In this document: in pieces, positions 26,315 through 38,900 of the stretch
How positions within the stretch are numbered: the stretch's first letter is position 1
How the letters are laid out: every line of letters begins with the position of its first letter
Source: Syngnathus acus
Taxonomy: Eukaryota; Chordata; Actinopteri; Syngnathiformes; Syngnathidae
Length of the DNA: 64,000 nt
Direction of reading: 5' to 3'
NCBI RefSeq assembly: GCF_901709675.1
Contig: NC_051092.1
Coordinates: 12,832,491 to 12,896,490, forward strand
Position numbers and translations under genes: made by a program
The notes under the pieces: model-generated
Database searches by the model: none
Seen by the model: the letters and a program-made list of their open reading frames with translations, nothing else
What the model was told of the DNA's origin: nothing

Positions 26315-27589
26315 ATGGAAAGCCAAAAAGCGACTTTGAACCTCCCTCCTTACGGACATGTCATCACTAGCGAGAAGTGGAGAGACTCGTCGCTTATTCA
26401 AAGTTTGAAAGGTAAACACGTGACACATGCGGTACAGAAAATGGATGGATGTTTTAATAAGCATTTTCGCCGCAGAATTTCCCCGTTAGCTTGTAGAAAA
26501 GTGTAATGACAGTGCCATCGTTTAAAATGTCTTAATACCCTGTTTTACACAACGCAACTGTTTTTAACCATCACCTTTTCGCAACTTTCACAGAAACAAT
26601 AAATAATATTAAAGGAAATGTGAAACCCCAAACCTCATCACGTGGAACTGTTTTTAGTCACTCCACCCCTAAAAATTCAGGAAAACTGAAATGGTGGAAA
26701 ACAGCTTAACAAGTGATCACTACATAGTTGACGTTTTTTTGAACATTTTTAGCAACCATCTTCATACATAGACAGTGTGTTGGGTTTAATAGAGATACAT
26801 CTGTGACACAATCATGCTTCTCTGCTCTAGGTGGAGGTGTGAAGATACTGTTCGAAAGCGAGCTGGGTATGGCCGACTTCCTTCTCCCAAATAAGAGCTG
26901 TATCCTCTACCTTTCAGAGTGTGACATCATCGCGGGCGCCTCCTACAAGAGGAAGCTGGTTCGCTACAGGAATGTGAGTTTGAGCTGGTCTCCTTTTTAG
27001 GTTTTAGCCTGAATTTGTGTTGTCAGTGCAGGCCTGCGGCAGATTCCAGGAGCTGGTCCTAATTGAGAAAACCCGCCTGGTGGAGCAGTACTTCTGGGCC
27101 GTCCAGAAGTTTGTCGTGTTGGAGCTTGGCCTGGCACTGCTGCCAGTTGGCGGGCAGACGGAGGCCTCACAGCTTCTCCTTCAAATGGTATTGTCACTCT
27201 TCATTGATGCCGTCTGAGTGAATTCACACTCCAGCTTTGCTTTGTGTACCTCAGTCCAAATCCAAAGCGATGAAAAGCCGCCATCTAGAGGGATCTGTTA
27301 AATGTGACATGATGGTGCTCTTCCTTCATGATTTCAGGTTCACACGGACAGCAAAGAGAACCCATTCAGCAGAAGGAGCTCGTCCGGACTCTTGGACCCA
27401 CTGGTCTTGGCCGCGGTGCAGCAGGTTCCCGGGATAGGCCGCGTCAAAGCTCTGGTCCTGTTGGAGCGCTTTCCCAGCATTCATCAGCTGTGCAACGCCA
27501 CCGTCTGCGAGCTGGAGGCCGTCGTGGGCCAGGCCGCCGCTCAGAACATCCACACATTCTTCCACAAGTCCACTGCAACAACAATATGA
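26315..27589 (+). CDS. faap24: Fanconi anaemia core complex-associated protein 24 (FAAP24)
   Basis: Non-catalytic XPF/MUS81-like protein that partners FANCM and targets the Fanconi core complex to DNA. Four exons: 26315-26411, 26831-26973, 27032-27187 and 27338-27589, in frame to 215 residues, the same length as human FAAP24. The N-terminal nuclease-like domain has VITSEKWRDSSL, LFESELGMADF, CILYLSECDIIAGASYKRKLVR and LVLIEKTRLVEQYF. The C-terminal tandem helix-hairpin-helix begins VQQVPGIGRVKALVLLERFPS and ends near VVGQAAAQNIHTFF. Catalytic residues of active XPF nucleases are absent, as is usual for FAAP24. Intron 1 starts with a short fish-repeat tail close to the donor. A truncated LINE follows about 50 bp after the stop. 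Confidence 0.95.
26430..26451 (+). repeat. Short relic of a fish SINE/LINE 3' tail
   Basis: GCGGTACAGAAAATGGATGG is the same 3' tail seen in the fuller element at 42602-42704. Here only about 20 bp remain, 18 bp inside the first intron of faap24. Confidence 0.6.
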
Positions 27590-27637
27590 CCCACGGCCAC
27601 TCTGAAAACCATTGGCACCTTTTACTTGGACAGAGCA

Positions 27638-28268
27638 AAGTCAAAAAGTCAAAGTCTGCTTTATTGTCAATCTCTTCACATGCCAAGACACACAAAGAAA
27701 TCGAAATTGCGTTTCCACTATCCCACGGTGACGAGACATCGTACACAATATACATACAAGTAAACAACACAAAATAAAAACAAGAAGGCACAAACAATGA
27801 ATACTAAGAGTGATGAATAAATAATAAATAAATAACACAATAAATAAGAGGAGCAAAACGGAGCAAGTGTGCATACAGCAGACAGTCAGAATATAGCGCA
27901 AAAGTACAGGACGCTACGCAGAAGGGGGGAGAGAGTTCAGGATCCTAACAGCCTGGAGTATGAAGCTGTTGGTGAGTCTGGTGGTGCGGGAGCGCAGGCT
28001 CCTGTACCTCTTCCCAGAGGGCAGAAGATCGAACAAAGAGTGAGCGGGGTGACTTACATCACTCACAATCGTGGTCGCCTTGCGGGTGAGATGGGAGGTG
28101 TAAATGTCCTTCAAGGAGGGGAGTGAAGCACCAATAATCTTACCAGCCGTGTTCACTATGCGCTGCAGGGCCTTCATGTTGTAGTCAGTGCAGCTACCAC
28201 CCCAAACAGCAATACAACTGGAGAGGACGCTCTCAATGGTGCAGGGATCTTTGGCTCGCAAAACCTGT
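27638..28268 (-). mobile_element. 5'-truncated L2/CR1-like non-LTR retrotransposon, antisense
   Basis: Reading on the minus strand, 28261-27914 encodes a reverse-transcriptase C-terminal tail with the typical LINE pattern (SHPAHSLFDLLPSGKRYRSL, then TRLTNSFILQAVRILN) and a stop. It is followed by a 3' UTR running to about 27640. A piece of that 3' UTR (TGCTTTATTGTCAAT...CACATGCCAAGACACACAAAG) recurs at 37657-37721, confirming a dispersed repeat. The upstream RT and endonuclease parts are missing, so it is dead on arrival. Clade assignment is from memory. Confidence 0.8.
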
Positions 28269-29177
28269 AATCATGTGCCATGGTTGGCACTGATGCTTCA
28301 CAGTTTGAAGTTAGAATTTCGGCTGAGGCCTTATGTGTGTAATTAGCATATTCTGCTGATGCTTGACTTACTCTCAATACGAGAGAAAACTATTTAATGT
28401 GCAGTCTCTTTGGGTTGTGCAAAGATATCAAAACGGGTAATGACATTCATGTTTACTTGCAATACGACTTTCAGAGTGAGCTTTCTGAGAAGTTTCTGCT
28501 TTGAACAAAATACATATTTTCAAACACAATTATGATTGTGCTTGCATTCTGTACTTACTATTAACTGCGTGGATGGCTATCTATTGACACTCGTGTTTAT
28601 TGCTTATTTTCCCTTTTGAAAAACAAAGCTTGGTCTCAAAGGGTTTCTTTTTCTGCTTGAATTATGCTTGTTTTATTTGATTGATGTGTACTTCTATTTG
28701 AGCACAACACTTCACTTTGAATACTTTACGATTGTAATTGAATGAAATTGGCAGCAGTTTGCATTTTCCCTCCAAAAGTATAAAGAAGCATGCAGTCCGG
28801 TTACAGACAGCGCTTCTAGTGGTCACAGTTAGCCAGTTACATTTGATTGTTCTCCATCGAGAGCAGGTGTTTACTTTCATTCCGATAACCCGACTGTAGT
28901 TGCTGCAATTTAGTTGAATTTCTACCGGAATCAAAGGTAATGACAAAGTCGTAATTATCATGAAATATTTTGAGCCACATCGAGTTGATGTAATAGGATT
29001 TAATTAGCCTTTTCCAGTGGAAAAACGGCGCGGGCTAATTTTGGCCTTTTAGCTAGCAACTGTTTTGTGACCGCACGTCGTCGTTTGACTAAATAACTTC
29101 ACTTTCGTTAAATGACACTTTTATTGTACTTTTTTTCATCTTTTCTGACCAAGCGAGCGTCTGCGAGGCCAAAGACT
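28269..29177 (+). other. Intergenic region upstream of tdrd12
   Basis: AT-rich, with no coding sequence I can support. The last part before 29178 should hold the tdrd12 promoter and 5' UTR; no unequivocal element was seen. Confidence 0.4.
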
Positions 29178-32100
29178 ATGTCCAAGTTGCTCAATTTGAA
29201 GGTATGTTGGAGCCTGAGCATTGTCACCTGGCTTTCGCTTTCAATAATCGATGTCATTTTCCTAATAAAAGGACGTACGTGCAAATATATCATGTTTGTC
29301 GAAGCAATAATTGTTCGGAAGAATTAATAAACTAATGTCTGCGTCGGAAATTTAACCCCCACAAACAGCACTAGCATTGAGCTTTTGTTCAATAATTTAT
29401 CCTTAAAGTGAGTGTCAGCATTGTTATTCATATTTAATGGAAAAAAAACCCGAGTCGCCCTTATTATAAAATTAAATTACTACACATTAGCATTTCACAA
29501 CATGAATTTTGTTCCTATGTGGTGGACATCTGACAAAGACCTCAATTTCTAAAATATTAATATCACCGTTGTTATTTGCACTTTTTGTGAGTTTCGAGAT
29601 CTTTATATGAAAATACAACATTTGAATCAAAAGAAGCAGAGAGGAATAAAATGTGATATGATACTTTGACCTTTTTAACTGGAAATATTGACCTTTCCAC
29701 ATTTAAATGACCCAATCAGAAATACCTCGACTATGATTTTTACAGTTTTACACTCACCATTGCTGTCAGGAACAAAAAGAAACAATATCATGATCTGAAT
29801 TTGTGGCCATATAGCGAAGCCCTCAGTCTCTGTTTGAAACAGTTAAGTCTAGTCATACATTTGAATGTTTTTAACTATGATGGTTATAAATGTGTAAATA
29901 TTACTGCACATTGTGAATAGTGCACTGAAACTTGATTTCGAGAAAATCTCAAATCAAATCAAAATCTCAATATTTGTCAGAAAATTTGCAGTTGATTTTT
30001 TTTTTTTTCTTGAAATCTCCACCCTGTTGTGTACTCAATTAAATAAGCAATAATATGTTATTTATCAGCTGTGACATTATTGGTATGACTAAATTGAGAA
30101 TTAAACATGGGCATTTTTGGCTACCCATTTGGAAACGTACATAAGCAGCTCTGTTTCCATCATCACAGTTGGTGCACCCTTCATGCATCTGGGCCCAGCT
30201 GGACAGTCATGTTGGCATTGACGCAGTGGGCAAGCATCAGTATGACAAGCTGTTTGCATCCATGAACCTCTTCTATGGTGATTACACCAGTGACCAGTGT
30301 ACAGTGACGCCCTCCTCGCTGGAGAAGGGACAGGTAAGCGTCCATTCATTCAGCTGTCTTATGGACCTGTGTGTGTTTGTGTGTTCTCTGAGGCTTTATG
30401 TGTGTGTTGGTCTCAGGTATGCGTAGTGTACTGGTCCCAGAATAAGATGTGGTGCCGGGCCAGGCTGGAAAACATAATCTCAGAGTCACAACCGTGTCTT
30501 GCTTGCTGTCAGCTTCTGGACCATGGAGAATCCCTTATTGTCCTCCTCAGCCGGTAAGACTATACTGTATGTGTTCACTACCTTCTTAATGCGAGGGCTT
30601 CAGTTAATTGAATAACCTGATGACAAAAAAAAAATCAGGTTCATGTTTCTGATTGGCCTAGAAACAAATTGGCGCAATGGCTGTCAGAATGTGGCAGCTG
30701 ATGTCTCATGTTTTATTCTTGTCGTCATTCAAGAGTCCGACACGTTGAGCAGGATTTCCTTCAGCTGCCGTTCTGGATGAGGAGGTTCCACTTAGCGAGA
30801 GTAATGCCCCTGACGCTGCAAGTGTCTTTTTGTCAGGAGGCCAAACTGGTGTAAGCACGCTCATCATCACTAGCTCTATGATACAGCCTGCCTGTAATGG
30901 ACTTGTGTTTGGTTTACAGGCCATCCAGCCGCTGGGACTGTTCAGCCACATCCTACATGTGTGACCTTCTCGAGAGTGAGACACGCATGCTCATGACGCA
31001 CACATGCTTTTCAGCATTCATCACCTCACACGTTTTTTCCACATATCAAAGCTTCAAGTCAGACTGAGGCCGTTCTACTCAAGGAAGAGTCCAACTCCAC
31101 TGCCATCGAGCTCTACGTGAGCATCAACGGCGTCAAGGTCATCTCACATGAACACAAACATTTAATGTATGGAATGTCTACATGTTTTGTGTGACGTTTG
31201 TCCGCAACTATTTCCCTCCAATATCCAAACGCTTCACATGAACTCACACTGCTCGATAGGAGACATATCATGCATTTCCCCCATATTAAAAGATAATAAC
31301 AAATTGCCTCATTGAGTAACAATATTGACTTTGTTGTTTTATGTCACGCTTGACGGGTTGGTCGGCACTCCAGAAATACAGCTTTTTGTATAAAACATGA
31401 AAGTTACTTGTCCCATAGGACTGGATTAAACCGATTGAGCTAATGTGTTATATGTCATGACTCTACATTACATAATATTCTTTTTATTTTCAGATTTGTG
31501 TGAATGATGAGCTGGTTTTGAAGAGGTTTGCCATCCACAGCCAAGACTGTTCCAACAGCAGCAAGTTGGAGCAGATTAATGCTCTGCATTTTGGGATTTT
31601 AAACCGCTGCCCTAACACGCCTGGCAGCAGACCCCTAGCACAGGCAGCAGCTGCTCCACTTCAATTATCACCAGTGGAAACTGCACCTTCTCCAGGTAAG
31701 AAAAGGTTCAGCATATATATTCAGATAGAATCACCATTTCTTTTTCAAGGCTTGGAAAAAATCGAAAGAAAATGGTCAACACGTTTATTTTTTACCCCAA
31801 CCATTTCCAGATATCATCGTACGCCATCTACACAGGCATTTTCCCATTCAACCCACTAACTTTAACACAGGCAGAGGCTTGAGAGTATGGTCTATCACAA
31901 CCATTAGGAGGTTTGTCGTTACCAGGATTTGAACGGTGGTTATTTGTGTCAAAGGCAGCAATCCACCAACCGTATTGTTCAGCTCCAAGTTATTGATCTT
32001 TTAATCTATCATCACTATTGAGGATGTAATTAACCCAGCCTTGCTAGTTGGAAAGTAGTAAAGCACGGTGTTTGTTGACTAGATAACAATTATTCAATGT

Positions 32101-35100
32101 GATGTAACCTTCAGTGATCCAGCGCGCTAAAACGGGAGTCTGTAATGGGATAACAGGGACCCCTCAGGTGAGTGTTTCTTCGTGAATGTCCCACAAAGTT
32201 GTCTTTGTCATCCATTTTTTTTCAATGTCTGTTTCGTATACACGTAGTTTCAATTTGCTTTCATGGTTGCTTTTGTTCAGAGCCTAGAGTGTGAGGGAAT
32301 CAGTAGGTCAAAGGATGGACAAGCATTACCAGGCAGCCGACCAGAGAGGTGAAAGTGCATCAGTGTGAATAAGGTAAAGAAAGAAAAGGTTTAGTCATGT
32401 GACAGAATTGTCATTTCAGTGACTCATCAGAGGAATCTGACACGTCCTTGGCTGCTGTGTTCAAGTCCCATCTCAATCCGTTCAAGTGAGTGATGACATC
32501 ACGCTCTCGTCTGAGTGGCCGGCAGCTGAAGATTGTGTGGTTGATGTCCCCGCAGGTCAATGAGGTCCCTCAATCCATCACATAGCTTTAAAGAGGCTGA
32601 GATAAGTGTAAGTCACATAAGGCATAAACAAAACTAATGGGAGGACACACAATGATAATTGTGTCATATGTGAACGTTACAGGGGAGTCAACCTGAGGAG
32701 CAGATTGAGTGTTCACCTCAGCATTCGTCCCGCTTATCAATCACAGGACAGGAAGTGTAAGAGGCCAGCTCAACACTACTCTGATATTTCAGCAACAGTG
32801 ACACGGCAAAAAGAAATGAGAGAGATATCAGTTCAGGCTTTCTAAATTAATGGCCTTCAGACCTGGTGTCACTGGAACAGTAGGTGTCCGCAAGCTTTAG
32901 CTTGAGGGTTTCCAAAATAATTTCAATAAAATCAACCTCTGTTGTATCATTTAAATTAAAGCATTTGTTAATAAAGGTAACAACACCAAAATAAAAACAT
33001 GCTAAATCAATTCTTCTTCCCGCTCTTAGTTTCGGGCCAGTTAAAAGCTCTAATATTATACTTCCTCACATACTGTAAACTTGACACTTCCATATAAATA
33101 AACTGGTTCTCTTGAAGAACACTATAGTAAAAAAGTCCATGATTTTCTTAGAGGACCCAGCCATCTTTTCTAGAAGTGAAGATATAATAATTGAGGGAAG
33201 TTGTATTTTTGAAATTCACTTGTTAAGATATGATGTCCTTCCTTCATTTAACTTTGAATTTATTAATTTTATTATCTTAGATTGAAAATTCTTTGCAAGA
33301 TTTCAGTTTTTCAAATATGATATTGCTCATAAAATTACAAATGTTTTGTCTTAAATATGCATTTATTATTGCATTTAGACTTATCTCCAAAACATACAAC
33401 TTAAATTTATGAAGAAATATGTTTTTGTGGAGCCCAAAAATTGAGTTGTATGAGGTATACCACAGAGAACACTTAAATGAACATCTCAAAACTACGAGAG
33501 ACTCTGAGGATAAACCAAGCATCAACATGCCTCATGCGTGGAGCGTACAAATCAGTCAGTAATTTCATGGGAGGATAAAGTCAAATCCACCACATTTTAA
33601 AGTAGCAGGGAAATATCTATGCTGTGTAATTTTTGAGTCATTGGACCCACAAAGCTTGAAAACCGCTGGCCTAAAATGAAAATACAGCAAGCAATCAAAC
33701 ATGTAACATCAGCCTGAAGGTGTTGTGTGCATGTTTCAGCGCACTGCCTCCCGCCCAACTGGACGTGCTGAAGACAAGCAACAACAACTCTGCATGCGCA
33801 AGGTGTTTCTAAACAGTTGCAGTATTTCAAAATGGATCATATGTATCAGTATCAAATGCCTTTTTTCACCTCATGATGACCGTACTTCCACATTGAATCT
33901 GAACACTTTCCTTTCTTATTGCTGCTTGAAGACTTTTGGAGGGGTTGAATCCACAGCCTTTGAAATTTCCATCAGATGATGAAGATGAGCCGGTAAGCCT
34001 GATTTTATTCACGGAGTCTTGTTAGCTGCTTCAAGTCCATGTGGCCACCTTGTTAAGAAGAAAGCATTATCAATATAAGGTGATTTTTAATTTTTTGTTG
34101 TCAGGTGATTCTCGATGCTCCCAAGACGGGCGGCGTTCTGGTGCACTCTGCTGTCCCGATAGAGCCGTGTTCAAGTCTGGCTGACGCGCCCATCACCGAG
34201 TCACTTTGCAGGGTAGACAATGACCTACTGTGACTAATAGTGCTACAGTTGCCATTTTTGTTGACATGCTAAAAGCATTGTTGACAGGATTCTAATTCTT
34301 TGAAACTGGGCCCTTTATTATTATTAATTTTTGCACCAAACAATCAGAAACCAATTTCTAGACACCAATTTCAATTTATACCAAACTTATTTTTTGGGAC
34401 CGCCAAAGACTACTTGTGGTGAATAAAATACTGCCTTTTAGTGGAATATCTTCACATTGCATGCACATTGGAGCCCAGCAAATTTGTGGTTTTGCATTTA
34501 TTAGTTCGCAAATTTGCTGATCATTTTATGGCACTTTTTTAAAATATTTTTTCCCATTTTAAATTCACCTACCACAGATTTTTCACACTAATGTGATGAA
34601 GGTTGAACTCTTCCAAACTTTTAGATGTTTTCAGGATGCTGGAGTCTCAAATAGTAAGGTATCACAATCACACATAATGACTCAAATATTTTTGTTTTTC
34701 TGCTGTCTCTAGATATTGCAGAGGAAGCAGGTCTGCTTGTCTTCCACAGACCTTCTAAGTTGGCCCTCTGTGGGTAGAGGGAACAACACCATAGTCATCT
34801 CGCATAGCGCTGACCAGCCTCAAGGCTACCTGGCCCCCCTTCTCAGCAACATACTGCTATGCACTATCTTCACCATCTCCTCCTCTACAGCTGGCGTGAG
34901 TGCACATTGCTAATATCTAATATAACCATTGTCTCTAGATTCTAGAAAGAAGACAAGCTGCCTGTGTTGTGTGCATTTGTAGCCGGTAGCAGTGGTGCTG
35001 TGTCCCGGCTGGGAGAAGGTCCAGCTGATATGCGACCTTCTAGAGGAGTGCAAGCTTACCCAGCGTCTCAATGCAACCAGCGTACTTCTTGGTGGTGGCA

Positions 35101-35877
35101 AAGATGAACCCAAAGCCTTCAAGATGCCCAAAGACTGTAAGTTACTAGAACATGCTTGCCCTATACCCCTCCGAATAGCAAAGTCAGGTCTTCCAGTTGA
35201 AACTGTAACAAATGCACATCGTGTAGCTTTGACCTACTCAACATCCAAATAAGTCTGCTTCCTGGTGGGTCACTTAGCAACCAGTGCCTAATAAAGTCCC
35301 ATTCTGCCTTAGTCTCTACACTGTCCTGCGCTCTACCATGCTGTGGGACACTGTGCAGGCCAAGTGTTGTGGTTAGAACTGCCTTTCTATTTCTTCCTGT
35401 TTTCTGTTCAGGCCTATTGCTAGTGACCACTCCCTTCAGTCTGGTGCGTCTGCTGTCGTGTCACTGCTTTTTGTTCCTGCGTTTGAGTCACCTTGTGCTG
35501 GATGAGGCTGACCAGCTCTTCACGCTAGCGTCGGTCCAGGTGACACATTGGTGCTGTTGTAAAGTTTGGAATTTGGCCACAGTTATTATTCTTCCAAAAA
35601 ACATTTCATCGGTAATGACACTTATACCATCATTGCTCCCTCCTCCTGCCAGATGGAGAAGATTTTGCAGCATTTTAAGAAGATCAGCTCCCGCCAGGAA
35701 ATGTCCTCATGTCCACAACAACTGATCGCTGTGGCAAAGCGGTGGACGAGTCACATGGAGGCTTTGATAGCAGAGCACATGCCTTTTGCTAGTGTCCTCA
35801 TAGCAGCTCCTGAAGAAGCGGCGCTGTATGGAAACGTGCAACAGGTCACTGCAGAAGAAACTCTGACCCTGTAACTG

Positions 35878-35911
<34 letters not shown>

Positions 35912-38900
35912 ATCTTGTCTCAGCGTGTACTTATGACCTTGGAGAGGAGCAAGATCTCCACATTGTTGAGCGCATTGGATTTCAGCCCTGACGTGGGCCA
36001 GAAGACTCTCATTGTCTGCGACTCTACAGAAGAGGTTGAAAATGTCTACAAGGTGAGTAGTAATGACAAATCAGTGTTTTGAAGAAGTGTTGTATCATTA
36101 CGGAATTAATTTATTTGATCAATTACATTTTTTTTTCCCACCCAAATAGCTTTTTGTTTTGTTGTGTCCGCTGACCTTGATTACTAAAGCACAGTCAGTG
36201 TTGAAAACAACTTTCTATGTTGCCAATAACATGGTGCCCATTTATACTGTGGTAAAGCAATTAATTATTCACACGTTGGATACTTAATATGCATTTTCAA
36301 GCAGCAAATATATTTGAGATAAACTTAGTATTATAATGATAATAATTAACTTTTCTTGTCTCCAACAGGCTGTAAGCTCTAAATCAGCATTCAGTCTAAA
36401 GATTCATGAGGACTTGATGCACACATTGAACTGTGTGCTCCAGCAGTGGGGCAAAGAAATTTGCCCTGGCGCACAAGTCATTCTGGGTAAAGCACAACGC
36501 ATTTTACATCCTCACACTTTGGCAGTACTTCTCCGGGTCTGGATAACCATTGTCTCTTTGAAAACATTTGTCTTTGACCAAACGAAAGCTGTACAAGAAC
36601 TGTACATTGACAAATGCGCATGGATGGTTTACACTTTTCTCAAGGTAGCTTCATACTGTCCACAAACACTTTGATGAGCAGTGAAATAAGCAATAAGCAA
36701 GGTTTACACTGCAGACAAATGCAGACACTTTTACTTTCCTCAGATCTGAAAATCTGACTTTATTTTTTCAGATTCTGACTTTTTGTTGCCATTACAAACA
36801 TGCAACTTTACTTTTGTAACAAAAGTTTATTTTTCAAACGCACGAGTTGATCATAAAATGGACCTTTTTGGAAAATATTTGATTTTGAAGTTGATCAGCC
36901 AACAAGATATGATCAAAAAGAAAGACATTTTTGATTCTTGGTATATATATGTGACATGATTAATAAGAAAATCAACACTTATCAGGAAATTGCTTTTGTT
37001 TCGTTTTAGTCACTGCCGGAGAGTGCCTGAAGTGTTTGGGGCTGACAGATGCTACCTGTGTGGTCCACTTTGGCTTCCCAAGTTCTCCCAAAATATTCGG
37101 AAGCAGACTCTCTTGCATGAGCCACAATTTCAGGAATCTCACCAACCTTGTAAGACCTGGCGGTTCATCAGGTGTTGTAGGTCTTCATCTGATGTGACTT
37201 TAATTCTATCTCTGCTTTCCTTCTCAAGCCTTCCCCTCAAGACTCAATGGCAAAAGTCTCTCAAGTCTGCAAGTCCTTGCTGCTGGTCTCTGAGAAGAAT
37301 GCGCAGCACGTTGGTGGCCTGGTGCGCTACCTCAAACGAAGCCATGCTCTACTCCCTGCAGAGCTGCTGTCTTTCGCAGAGGCTGCCGACGTGGCCCGAG
37401 AGGAGCAAAAGACTGAGCGGCCACTATGTCACCACCTGAAGAGCTTTGGAATGTGCAGGTTTGAAGACTCCTCACAGCATAGAGTATGAAGGGGAAAAAT
37501 ACAGACTTTGTACAATCAATCAAGTTAGGGACTATCGGATATACAGTGAAACCCCTTTTCCAGACCCAAGCCGCAGTAGGAGCTAAATCATAATATTGAG
37601 AGATGATGTAAAAACATTTTAAACATTAAAAATCACCAACAGGCATTAAGAATTTAAACAAAGTCAGTCTGCTTTATTGTCAATTTCTTCACATGCCAAG
37701 ACACACAAAGAGATCGAAATTATTCATATTAAAATGAATGTTTTGAAATAAAATATATAAAGGAAAATACTTCTTAGTAGGTACATTATTGCTGGTTAGA
37801 AGGGTAATTTATCTGCCTGTCTTAAATGATACCATATCTACAGCCAGTAGAGTTCAGTGCTGCCTAGCATGGTGTGCCGCAAAAACATAGGTTTAAATTT
37901 ATCTCTGAGCTAATACCCCAAATTTATTTTAAATGATGTTTGTTTGTTTCTCTGTGCAGGTTTGGTGCTGTGTGTCCAGATCGCCACAGGCTCATTCCGC
38001 AACTGGATCAGTCCGAACTTCCTGCTTCTGGACTCATAGAGGTCACCATGCCACAATGCAACAGTACCAGCGATGGGGACTCGGGAATGTGGTTGATGAC
38101 TTGTGGTTTGACAAAACTCAAAAGAACTTGGATTTAGAAGTTGGACTTTAGGACTGCGCTTGATGAGAAACACAAAGATGTGACCCGCTGAATAGTTGTT
38201 CATTTTCTATACTTGGTTTAAAGACAAAAAAACTAACAATTACTCGGCTGTATTAACATGTTGGCACGGGAATTCGTATCAGAGGATTAGCCTGGCAATC
38301 AGTCTAACAGTCTCTCGTATTAGATGGTATTGTCATGTCTGGCTGCCAAGATTTTGTAACTTTGGCTATAAAACTACTAGTGTGACGTAAAATGATCAAA
38401 TGGAAAATACAAAATTTGTTTTTTTAAAGAAGACGTTTTGCCCAACTACAGTAATACTCCGCTTTAGTGGGGTGTAAGGGACCAAGCCCTGAGTAGGGGA
38501 AAAACATATGTATAATATAGGTGAATTAACACATAACCACGCAAAGAAGAGCATACACATCAGCTGTGATTATGGGATTTGTGTGCAGGTGTTGCCTCTC
38601 CACATCAAGACAGCGTCAGTTTTCTATGGTCGTATAATCCAGAGGGAGAAAGAAGTCTTTGACAGAATGGTGGCTGGCATGACGTCTTACTATGCCGACA
38701 GCAAGCCGTGTCCTGAGGAGGTGTTGGAAGGAGGCTTGTATGCTGTACAGGACGACCACCATTTCCACAGGTAGTCCTCGCTGCACACTACAGCAAAGCC
38801 CCATTCATCAAGAGCAATGACATTTTAGACACAACAGTGATATGTGATAAATCACAGTATTGCCACAAACCCTTGTTTGTGATATATGTACACTCATTAT

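Noticed and set aside
27328-27777. 149-residue frame overlapping the last faap24 exon
   Set aside because: It is the +1 frame of the real FAAP24 exon running into LINE 3' UTR sequence.
37933-38151. Continuation of tdrd12 coding past the exon ending at 38041
   Set aside because: The downstream residues do not match TDRD12, while splicing from 38041 to 38589 restores the family sequence (LIE-VLPLHIKTASVFYGRI).
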